DNA from: an uncultured Actinomycetes bacterium
Lineage (GTDB): Bacteria; Actinomycetota; Actinomycetes; S36-B12; UBA5976
Direction of reading: 5' to 3'
DNA length: 15,382 nt
Assembly: GCA_903951185.1 (NCBI GenBank)
Contig: CAJBBC010000086.1
Location: forward strand, 1-15,382
Part shown: piece by piece, positions 1 through 6,387 of the stretch
Layout: every line of letters begins with the position of its first letter
How positions within the stretch are numbered: the stretch's first letter is position 1
Translations under genes and position numbers: made by a program
The notes under the pieces: model-generated
Database searches by the model: none
What the model was told of the DNA's origin: nothing
The model's input: only the letters and a program-made list of their open reading frames with translations

Positions 1-2035
1 GCTCTTCAAATGGCACGGAGGTGTCAATCAAGAACTGGGAGCCCATGTTGGACGTTAGAATCAGGATCACATTGCGGAAGTCCACTGTTCGACCGTGACC
101 ATCGGTTAAACGGCCATCGTCTAGAACCTGCAGCAAAATATCGAATACCTCGGGGTTCGCCTTTTCTACTTCGTCCAGTAGGACGACCGAGTACGGGCGG
201 CGGCGTACAGCTTCGGTGAGCTGGCCACCTTCTTCATAACCAACGAAGCCTGGAGGTGAACCGAATAGTCGAGAAACTGTGTGCTTCTCTGAGTATTCAG
301 ACATATCCAACTGAATTAAAGAATCTTCGTTACCGAATAAGAATTCAGCTAACGTCTTTGAAAGTTCAGTTTTACCAACACCTGATGGGCCAGCAAAAAT
401 AAATGATCCACCTGGTCGTTTAGGATCTTTCAAGCCAGCGCGGGTACGACGAATTGCTTGTGACAAAGCTTTGATCGCTTGTTGCTGACCAATAACTCGC
501 TTATGTAATTCGTCTTCCATTTTTAATAGACGCTGTGATTCTTCTTCAGTTAACTTGAAAACTGGGATGCCTGTTGAAGCAGCAAGTACTTCAGCAATCA
601 AATCTTCATCAACTTCAGAAACTACGTCTAAGTCGCCGTCTTTCCATTCTTTTTCACGCTGTGCACGAGCGTTCATCAGATTCTTTTCATCATCACGAAG
701 TGAGGCAGCACGTTCAAAATCTTGACCATCAATTGAAGATTCTTTTTCACGACGAACGTTGGCAATCTTGTCATCAAATTCGCGTAAGTCTGGTGGTGCA
801 GTCATTCGCCGAATTCGTAACCGGGCGCCAGCCTCGTCGATTAAGTCAATGGCTTTATCTGGCAAGAATCGATCACTAATGTAACGATCTGCAAGTGTTG
901 CGGCGTTGACTAATGCGCCATCGGTGATTGTTACTCGGTGATGGTTTTCGTAACGATCACGAAGACCCTTCAAAATTTCAATAGTGTGCGCCAGGGATGG
1001 CTCAGCAACTTGAATCGGTTGGAAGCGGCGTTCTAGGGCAGCATCTTTTTCAATGTACTTGCGGTATTCATCAAGTGTGGTTGCGCCGATAGTTTGTAAT
1101 TCACCACGGGCCAACATTGGCTTCAAAATACTGGCTGCATCAATTGCGCCTTCAGCAGCGCCAGCACCAACAAGGGTGTGCATTTCGTCAATGAAAATAA
1201 TAATGTCGCCACGAGTTTTAATTTCTTTAAGAACTTTTTTCAAACGTTCTTCGAAGTCACCACGGTAACGAGAACCGGCAACTAATGCGCCAAGATCAAG
1301 TGAATAAATCTGCTTGTCTTTAAGTGTTTCTGGTACTTCGCCTTTAACTACATTTTGGGCAAGACCTTCAACAACTGCAGTTTTACCAACACCTGGTTCA
1401 CCGATTAGAACTGGATTATTCTTCGTGCGGCGCGAAAGAACTTGCATAACTCGTTCAATTTCTTTTTCGCGGCCAATTACTGGATCTAGCTGACCTTCAC
1501 GAGCTGCTTGCGTTAAGTTGCGACCAAACTGATCTAAAACAAGTGATGTAGAAGGTGTTCCTTCAGCAGGACCACCGGAAACTTGTGGTTCTTTACCCTG
1601 GTAGCCAGAAAGTAATTGAATAACTTGTTGGCGTACGCGATTCAAATCCGCACCAAGTTTTACAAGTACTTGAGCTGCTACGCCTTCGCCTTCGCGAATT
1701 AAGCCAAGCAGAATGTGTTCAGTACCGATGTAGTTGTGGCCAAGCTGTAATGCTTCGCGCAGCGAAAGTTCAAGTACTTTCTTAGCCCGCGGAGTAAACG
1801 GGATGTGACCACTTGGAGCTTGTTGGCCTTGACCGATTATTTCTTCTACTTGAGCACGAACTGCTTCAAGTGAAATTTCTAGTGACTCAAGCGCCTTTGC
1901 AGCTACGCCTTCACCTTCATGAATTAAGCCAAGCAGAATGTGTTCTGTACCGATGTAGTTGTGATTCAGCATGCGAGCCTCTTCTTGGGCTAGCACTACA
2001 ACACGTCGGGCTCGGTCGGTAAACCTCTCGAACAT
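1..2035 (-). CDS. clpC: ATP-dependent Clp protease ATP-binding subunit ClpC (3' end outside window)
   Basis: ClpC is an AAA+ unfoldase that feeds substrates to the ClpP protease in the cytoplasm. The frame stays open from an ATG at 2033-2035 to the window edge, giving about 678 residues; family members run to roughly 830-850, so the C-terminal part of the second AAA+ domain is missing. The start MFERFTDRARRVVVLAQEEA is the standard ClpC N-terminus. Two Clp_N repeats each contain HNYIGTEHILLGLI. Next come the first AAA+ domain with Walker A GEPGVGKT (residues 212-219) and Walker B IIIFIDE (about 279-285), a UVR-type middle segment (DFERAASLRDDEKNL, about residue 430), and the second AAA+ domain with Walker A GPSGVGKT (549-556), the pore-loop region GYEEGGQLTEAVRRRP, and LLDEVEKA. 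The UVR segment and N-terminus separate it from ClpB. A good Shine-Dalgarno AGGGGAG lies 5 bases upstream. The last residues visible resemble ClpB (LTSNMGSQFLID), but that is only a local variation. Confidence 0.97.
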   Translation of the reverse strand, partial: MFERFTDRARRVVVLAQEEARMLNHNYIGTEHILLGLIHEGEGVAAKALESLEISLEAVRAQVEEIIGQGQQAPSGHIPFTPRAKKVLELSLREALQLGHNYIGTEHILLGLIREGEGVAAQVLVKLGADLNRVRQQVIQLLSGYQGKEPQVSGGPAEGTPSTSLVLDQFGRNLTQAAREGQLDPVIGREKEIERVMQVLSRRTKNNPVLIGEPGVGKTAVVEGLAQNVVKGEVPETLKDKQIYSLDLGALVAGSRYRGDFEERLKKVLKEIKTRGDIIIFIDEMHTLVGAGAAEGAIDAASILKPMLARGELQTIGATTLDEYRKYIEKDAALERRFQPIQVAEPSLAHTIEILKGLRDRYENHHRVTITDGALVNAATLADRYISDRFLPDKAIDLIDEAGARLRIRRMTAPPDLREFDDKIANVRREKESSIDGQDFERAASLRDDEKNLMNARAQREKEWKDGDLDVVSEVDEDLIAEVLAASTGIPVFKLTEEESQRLLKMEDELHKRVIGQQQAIKALSQAIRRTRAGLKDPKRPGGSFIFAGPSGVGKTELSKTLAEFLFGNEDSLIQLDMSEYSEKHTVSRLFGSPPGFVGYEEGGQLTEAVRRRPYSVVLLDEVEKANPEVFDILLQVLDDGRLTDGHGRTVDFRNVILILTSNMGSQFLIDTSVPFEE
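1674..1963 (-). repeat. Two near-identical 65-bp direct copies inside clpC (Clp_N repeats)
   Basis: Positions 1674-1738 and 1899-1963 are direct copies 225 bases (75 codons) apart with about 5 mismatches in 65 bases. They encode the matching halves of the two Clp_N repeats (HNYIGTEHILLGLI...EGEGVAA). The protein duplication is normal for ClpC. The nearly identical DNA, including most synonymous positions, is higher than the protein constraint alone requires and suggests gene conversion between the repeats. Confidence 0.85.
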
Positions 2036-2123
2036 CTAAACTCCCCTACATATACTTCTGCTGATTATTCTTTTCCAAGCCTAGAGCCAGTTGGCAATTG
2101 GTGTTTCTTGGTTAGTTAATTCA

Positions 2124-2151
2124 ACGCTAAAAATCAGGCTTAACTTCCCAA
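2124..2151 (-). promoter_or_regulatory. Candidate clpC promoter (-35 TTGGGA, 16-bp spacer, -10 TAGCGT)
   Basis: Reading the minus strand, TTGGGA (2146-2151) is followed after 16 bases by TAGCGT (2124-2129), which fits the actinobacterial TANNNT -10 pattern. The predicted start would be near 2117, giving an untranslated leader of about 80 bases. A second possibility closer to the gene is TTGGAA with TATATG 18 bases later, just upstream of the Shine-Dalgarno. Neither is strong and the choice between them is a guess. Confidence 0.3.
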
Positions 2152-2177
2152 AATTCGGGCTTTTTGGCAATTAGCGC

Positions 2178-2192
2178 TTCGCCTTAGGCGAA
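2178..2192. promoter_or_regulatory. Perfect dyad TTCGCC-TTA-GGCGAA, candidate ClgR operator upstream of clpC
   Basis: The 15-bp sequence is a perfect inverted repeat (6-bp arms, 3-bp centre). Read on the minus strand with its flanks it fits the ClgR consensus I recall from Corynebacterium, WNNWCGCYNANRGCGWWS, at every position. ClgR activates clpC and clpP genes in actinobacteria. The box lies about 143 bases upstream of the clpC ATG and just upstream of the candidate -35. It is not followed by a T-run on either strand, so it does not look like a terminator. The ClgR assignment is inference from motif and location. Confidence 0.5.
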
Positions 2193-2286
2193 CTAAAGCA
2201 GCTTAAAGATTGAGACTTTTTACGGGGTATTTGGCATACCTTGCTCGGGCTTAAGAATAAGCGTCTAACGAATGTGACTGGGTTAC

Positions 2287-3804
2287 TTATGCTTCTGGTT
2301 TTACTAGCGGGAACAAAATAGTTTCGCGAATGTTTAAGCCAGTTAGGGTCATCAGTAGCCGATCGATACCCATCCCAACACCGCCACTTGGTGGCATTCC
2401 GTATTCAAGTGCACGCAAGAAATCTTCATCAAGTTGCATTGCTTCAGCATCGCCACCATCTTTAAGCGCAGATTGAGCAACTAAACGTTCACGTTGAATA
2501 ACTGGATCAACTAATTCGGAATAACCAGTACCAGCTTCATAGCCGTCTATGTATAGATCCCACTTTTCAACAACGCCGGCGTGAATTCGATGTTCGCGCA
2601 CAAGTGGTGAAGTATCTATTGGGTAATCCATTACGAATGTTGGTTTAATGAATTTTCCAACAACATAATGTTCAAGTAATTCTTCAACTAACTTTCCGTG
2701 GATTGCTTTTGGGTCGTAAGTTATTTCGGCTGCATCACAAAGTTTGCGTAAAGTTTCGATTGGAGTCGCTGGAGTAATTTCTTGGCCAACTGCTTTACTT
2801 ACTGCCGGAAAAACTTCGACCCGATCCCAATCGCCAGATAGATCACGAGTGCCACCTTCAACTAACTCATAATTAAGCGAACCGTGTACAGCTAAAGCGG
2901 CCTCTTGGATTAACTCCTGAGTTAATTGCGCCATGTCGTTGTAGTCGGCATAAGCCTGATAGAACTCAAGCATTGCGAATTCAGGCGAGTGAGTTGAGTC
3001 AGCACCTTCATTTCGGAAGTTGCGGTTAATTTCAAAAACTCGATCAATTCCGCCAACTACACAACGCTTTAAAAATAATTCAGGTGCGATTCGCAAAAAC
3101 AACTGCATGTCGAATGCATTTGATTCAGTAACGAAAGGACGGGCTGCTGCGCCACCATGCATAGTTTGAAGCATTGGTGTTTCAACTTCAATGTATTCGC
3201 GGTTTGCAAAACTAGCACGCAAACTAGCTAAAGTTGCTGGACGCAGACGTGCTACCTGTCGCGCTGTATCGCGCATAATCAAATCGGCGTAACGTTGGCG
3301 CACTCGAGTTTCTTCATTAAGTGGTTTATGCGGATTTGGTAAAGGGCGAAGCGCTTTAGCTGCCATATGCCATTTATCTGCAAGTACTGAAAGTTCGCCG
3401 CGCTTACTGCTAATAACTTCACCTTCGATGGCAATGTGATCACCGATATCAACAAGTGATTTCCAGTTTTCTAATCCTTCGTCACCGACTTTGTCGAAAG
3501 AAAGCATGGCTTGGATAGTTTCACCTGAACCAGCTTGTAGTTGGGCAAAACATAATTTTCCGGTATTGCGCAAAAACATAACTCGACCAGCTATGCCAAC
3601 AAAATCGCCAGTGGCAGCTTCCGGAGCTAAGTCTGGATACTTTAAGCGAATTGCATTAATAGTTGTTGTGATCGGAACACGAACAGGATAAGCCTGGCCA
3701 CCGCTAGCTAATATCTGGTTGCGCTTATCGTGACGAACCTGCATTTGTTCTGGCAGGTCATCAGTGTCATCAACCGGTGGATTTTGTTCGTTAGTCACGC
3801 CCAC
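2287..3804 (-). CDS. lysS: Lysine--tRNA ligase (class II)
   Basis: Cytoplasmic enzyme that activates lysine with ATP and attaches it to tRNA-Lys. The protein has 505 residues, the usual length. An N-terminal anticodon-binding OB-fold spans roughly residues 67-150 (IAGRVMFLRN...). The class II catalytic core follows: motif 1 around 199-212 (FANREYIEVETPML), motif 2 around 263-282 with FRNEGADSTHSPEF, and motif 3 around 469-485 with GMPPSGGVGMGIDRLLM. The start is a GTG at 3802-3804; a second in-frame GTG two codons later is equally possible. No strong Shine-Dalgarno precedes either. The gene begins 13 bases after the coaX stop, so translation is probably coupled to the upstream pantothenate genes. 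Position between coaX and clpC matches the conserved actinobacterial order. Confidence 0.97.
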   Translation of the reverse strand: MGVTNEQNPPVDDTDDLPEQMQVRHDKRNQILASGGQAYPVRVPITTTINAIRLKYPDLAPEAATGDFVGIAGRVMFLRNTGKLCFAQLQAGSGETIQAMLSFDKVGDEGLENWKSLVDIGDHIAIEGEVISSKRGELSVLADKWHMAAKALRPLPNPHKPLNEETRVRQRYADLIMRDTARQVARLRPATLASLRASFANREYIEVETPMLQTMHGGAAARPFVTESNAFDMQLFLRIAPELFLKRCVVGGIDRVFEINRNFRNEGADSTHSPEFAMLEFYQAYADYNDMAQLTQELIQEAALAVHGSLNYELVEGGTRDLSGDWDRVEVFPAVSKAVGQEITPATPIETLRKLCDAAEITYDPKAIHGKLVEELLEHYVVGKFIKPTFVMDYPIDTSPLVREHRIHAGVVEKWDLYIDGYEAGTGYSELVDPVIQRERLVAQSALKDGGDAEAMQLDEDFLRALEYGMPPSGGVGMGIDRLLMTLTGLNIRETILFPLVKPEA

Positions 3805-3817
3805 AAGATTACCGTTA

Positions 3818-4576
3818 CTAGACGTTTCGTTCGTACATCAGGCGCAAACCAATCAAAGTTAAATCTGGTTCATGGTGTGTGATTGTGGCAGATTCTGGAA
3901 CTACGATTCCGGCTAAACCGCCAGTGGCAATTACTGCTTTAACTTCTTGGCCCAGTTCTTCAGTAATCCGATCAACTAGCCCATCTACTTGTCCAGCAAA
4001 ACCATAGATTGCCCCTGATTGCAAAGCTTCAACTGTGTTTTTGCCAATTGCATTTCGTGGTTTAACTAACTCGACTTTTCGCAGTTGGGCAGCCCGAGCG
4101 GCAAGTGCATCGATTGAAATTTCTATTCCAGGTGCTAACGCGCCACCGAGGAATTCACCTTTACTGGAAACCACATCCAAATTTGTGCTGGTACCAAAAT
4201 CAACAACTATCGCTGGGCCACCGAAAAGCGTAAAGGCAGCAAGCGAATTTACAATTCGATCTGCGCCAACTTCTTTTGGATTATCAGTCAGGATCGGTAC
4301 GCCAGTTTTAATTCCAGGCTCAACAATTACCGTCTGGATATCTCGGTAATACCGATCAAGCATTGTGCGCATTTCTCGAAGTACAGCCGGAACTGTTGAA
4401 CATAGAGCAATGCCAGTAACAGCCGGGCTGTCAGCTAATAACGCACGAAACTTAAGCGCTAACTCATCGGCAGTTTCGCGCGAATCAGTTTTAGTTCGCC
4501 AAGCTTGATAAATATCTGGACCGTCAAAAAGTCCAAGTACTGTGTTGGTGTTACCAACATCAATAGTTAACAGCAT
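3818..4576 (-). CDS. coaX: Type III pantothenate kinase
   Basis: Phosphorylates pantothenate to 4'-phosphopantothenate, the first committed step of coenzyme A synthesis, in the cytoplasm. At 252 residues it has the typical length. It shows the ASKHA-fold signatures of the family: an N-terminal phosphate loop DVGNTNT (residues 6-12), GADR (104-107), and VVDFGTSTNLDVV (about 124-136), whose Asp is the expected catalytic residue. It also has GKNT and the QSGAIYGFAGQVDGL segment. The ATG at 4574-4576 follows the panC stop by 3 bases. A purine-rich AAGGGA overlapping the end of panC can serve as Shine-Dalgarno, so the pair is almost certainly co-transcribed and coupled. Together with panC it forms a pantothenate-to-CoA unit. 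Type III kinases are generally not inhibited by CoA (family knowledge). Confidence 0.96.
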   Translation of the reverse strand: MLLTIDVGNTNTVLGLFDGPDIYQAWRTKTDSRETADELALKFRALLADSPAVTGIALCSTVPAVLREMRTMLDRYYRDIQTVIVEPGIKTGVPILTDNPKEVGADRIVNSLAAFTLFGGPAIVVDFGTSTNLDVVSSKGEFLGGALAPGIEISIDALAARAAQLRKVELVKPRNAIGKNTVEALQSGAIYGFAGQVDGLVDRITEELGQEVKAVIATGGLAGIVVPESATITHHEPDLTLIGLRLMYERNV

Positions 4577-4578
4577 TA

Positions 4579-5433
4579 TTAATCCCTTACTGTCATGTTG
4601 TCGATTAGGCGAATTTCACCAATTTGTACGGCGATCAAAGCGCGCACTGAATCTGTGTTACTTGGTTTACCAAGTTGATGATTTCTAAGTTCTAGATAAT
4701 CAATTTTAATTTCTGGAAAATTAGTTAAATACTCTGTTGCAATATTTATTGCACTAGTTAAATCATGTCCTTCGCTGATACTGCGTTTGAGTAAAGTTAA
4801 AGTAGCTGGAATTTGGCTGGCTAACTCGCGCTGCGTCTCACTTAATCTTTTATTACGACTTGAAAGTGCAAAGCCATCCTGATCTCGAACAGTTGGGACG
4901 CCAATTACGTTAATTTCCATATTTAAATCAGTGACCAATTGCTTAACTAATACAAGTTGCTGAAAATCTTTCTCGCCAAAGAAAGTTGCAATCGGTTTAG
5001 TGATATTTAGTAATTTAGTAACTACCGTTAACATTCCCTCAAAATGACCCGGTCTACTTGCACCTTCTAAATCATTGCCAATTTGATAGTGGGTTAAGCC
5101 AATTTTAGTTTCGCCTGCTGGATACATTTCAGATGCAGTTGGGATAAAAACCGCATCTGCACCGGCTGCAGCACAAATAACTAAATCTGAATCAAGTGTG
5201 CGTGGGTAATTTGATAAATCTGCTGGACTATTAAATTGAGTTGGATTAACAAAAATTGAAACTACAACTTTTCCTTGGCCATTTAAATTTTGAGCAACAT
5301 ACTCTTTAGCAACTTCAATTAATTTTGCATGCCCACTATGTAGAGCACCCATTGTGAAAACAGTTACTACTGGTTGATTAATTTTCTGATACCAATTTTG
5401 ATATGCCGAAATAGTATTTAAAGTTTCACTCAT
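4579..5433 (-). CDS. panC: Pantoate--beta-alanine ligase (pantothenate synthetase)
   Basis: Joins pantoate and beta-alanine with ATP, through a pantoyl-adenylate, to give pantothenate. The 284 residues carry all family signatures: TMGALHSGH with the HxGH nucleotidyl-transferase motif (His32, His35), VSIFVNPTQF (58-67), the EMYP segment (102-105), RPGHFEGMLTVV (127-138), FFGEKDFQQL (151-160) and DGFALSSRN (186-194). The ATG overlaps the stop of the upstream DUF2520 gene by 4 bases (ATGA), with GGTGAAG just before it, a clear sign of translational coupling. In many actinobacteria panD, which makes the beta-alanine substrate from aspartate, follows panC. Here only 3 bases separate panC from coaX, so the beta-alanine source must be encoded elsewhere or imported. 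Confidence 0.97.
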   Translation of the reverse strand: MSETLNTISAYQNWYQKINQPVVTVFTMGALHSGHAKLIEVAKEYVAQNLNGQGKVVVSIFVNPTQFNSPADLSNYPRTLDSDLVICAAAGADAVFIPTASEMYPAGETKIGLTHYQIGNDLEGASRPGHFEGMLTVVTKLLNITKPIATFFGEKDFQQLVLVKQLVTDLNMEINVIGVPTVRDQDGFALSSRNKRLSETQRELASQIPATLTLLKRSISEGHDLTSAINIATEYLTNFPEIKIDYLELRNHQLGKPSNTDSVRALIAVQIGEIRLIDNMTVRD

Positions 5434-6344
5434 TTATCTTCACCCAAAACATTCAGTAGGGCTTGAGCTTGATCGATATTTAACATTCCAGACTCAAGGG
5501 CGCGTTCTGCCGTTAAGCGACCGAGTGATTTATACGCATTAAGTGTGGCCGGACTTATTTTTGCTAATTCAACTAAGTGTGCAGTGACTGTTGAAATATC
5601 TCCTCGAGATATTGGTCCAGTTAATGCGCTATCTGAATTTCGAAGAGCATTGTCGAGTGAGGCACTTAATAGTGGCGTAACAATTGCAGTTGGATTATCA
5701 ACGCCAGCTTTTTTTAATAGATCGACAGTTTCATTAACTAGCGTGATTAAATTATTTGCACCAAATGCTAACGCCGTGTGATACAGACTTCGATTTTCTT
5801 CAGGTACCCAAACTGGTTCACCGCCAATTTCAACAACAAGTGCTTCGGCAACTGGTCTAAGTGCAAGCGGTGCAGTAATTCCAAATGGACAGCCAGTTAG
5901 ACGATTCAAATCAATACTTGTGCCAGTGAAAGTCATTATCGGATGTATGGCAAGTGGTAAACAACCTTGTTGAGTTAGTGGTTCTAATACTTTGATGCCG
6001 GATCGACCAGAGGTATGTAAAACAAATGTGCCGGAACTGATCGCTTTAGTGGCTGCTAATCCGGCAACTAATTCAGGAAGTACGTCATCAGGTACCGTTA
6101 ACAAAACTAAATCACGGTCAACGGCAACTTCATTAATTGGTTTGACTGGTACCCCAGGTAACAAAGCTTCAGCGCGCAAAAGACTTACTTGCGAAACTGC
6201 ACTACAGGCAACTACTTTGTGACCGGCCCGATTTAGGGCAGCACCAAGTACGGCACCTACTCGGCCGGTGCCAATAACGCCTATATCAAGGCGAGGCGGT
6301 TGTTCGGTCCAAGGCATTTCGCTCTCGGCCACTGTGTTGACCAC
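5430..6344 (-). CDS. Rossmann-fold DUF2520 protein, putative reductase of the pantothenate cluster
   Basis: The 304-residue protein has an N-terminal NAD(P)-binding domain: beta strand plus glycine loop IGVIGTGRVGAVLG (21-34), then the strand LVLLTVPDD and FVLHTSGRSG further on. A helical C-terminal domain follows, containing HPIMTF and HTALAFGANNL. This is the architecture of the Rossmann-like/DUF2520 family, related to ketopantoate reductase and ProC-like enzymes. The homologue in Mycobacterium (Rv3603c, recalled) also sits directly upstream of panC. The exact reaction is unknown to me; a ketopantoate reductase role is suggested by context only. The chosen start is GTG at 6342-6344: an in-frame TAA lies two codons upstream, and a -10-like TAGGCT ends 6 bases before it. 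An ATG at 6315-6317 is an alternative that still leaves the Rossmann domain intact. Confidence 0.88.
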   Translation of the reverse strand: MVNTVAESEMPWTEQPPRLDIGVIGTGRVGAVLGAALNRAGHKVVACSAVSQVSLLRAEALLPGVPVKPINEVAVDRDLVLLTVPDDVLPELVAGLAATKAISSGTFVLHTSGRSGIKVLEPLTQQGCLPLAIHPIMTFTGTSIDLNRLTGCPFGITAPLALRPVAEALVVEIGGEPVWVPEENRSLYHTALAFGANNLITLVNETVDLLKKAGVDNPTAIVTPLLSASLDNALRNSDSALTGPISRGDISTVTAHLVELAKISPATLNAYKSLGRLTAERALESGMLNIDQAQALLNVLGEDK

Positions 6345-6350
6345 GTATTA

Positions 6351-6356
6351 AGCCTA
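6351..6356 (-). promoter_or_regulatory. -10 element TAGGCT of the DUF2520-panC-coaX-lysS operon
   Basis: On the minus strand TAGGCT fits TANNNT and is followed by 6 bases and then the GTG start at 6344, the spacing expected for a leaderless transcript. No good -35 is visible; TTATCG occurs 20 bases upstream. The prediction rests on the match and spacing alone. Confidence 0.4.
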
Positions 6357-6357
6357 G

Positions 6358-6370
6358 ACCCAAATTGGGT
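6358..6370. promoter_or_regulatory. Perfect dyad ACCCAA-A-TTGGGT in the DUF2520/nuoD-like divergent promoter region
   Basis: A 13-bp inverted repeat with 6-bp arms around one base lies in the 43-bp gap between two divergent genes. It is directly upstream of the DUF2520 -10 element and 17 bases before the nuoD-like start. A dyad in this place could be an operator controlling the pantothenate operon, the nuoD-like gene, or both. No regulator can be named. Confidence 0.4.
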
Positions 6371-6387
6371 GTGGCACGATAAGTCGC

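Larger units (their letters stand above)
2036..2286. other. lysS-clpC intergenic region, no gene seen
   Basis: This 251-base gap is the longest in the window. It holds the ClgR-like dyad (2178-2192), the candidate clpC promoter, a second short dyad GGTAT-TTGGC-ATACC (2226-2240) and a small hairpin GCTTA/TAAGC (2249-2262). No hairpin is followed by a convincing T-run, so I do not call a lysS terminator. No open frame resembling Lsr2, the gene normally found here in many actinobacteria, is present. Confidence 0.7.

Noticed and set aside
2178..2192. The dyad upstream of clpC as a rho-independent terminator for lysS
   Set aside because: No T-run follows it on the minus strand and it is about 95 bases past the stop; the operator reading fits better.
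2240..2256. CTTGCTCGGGCTTAAG as an HspR (HAIR) operator upstream of clpC
   Set aside because: Only the outer CTT/AAG bases fit the CTTGAGT-N7-ACTCAAG consensus; too weak to call.
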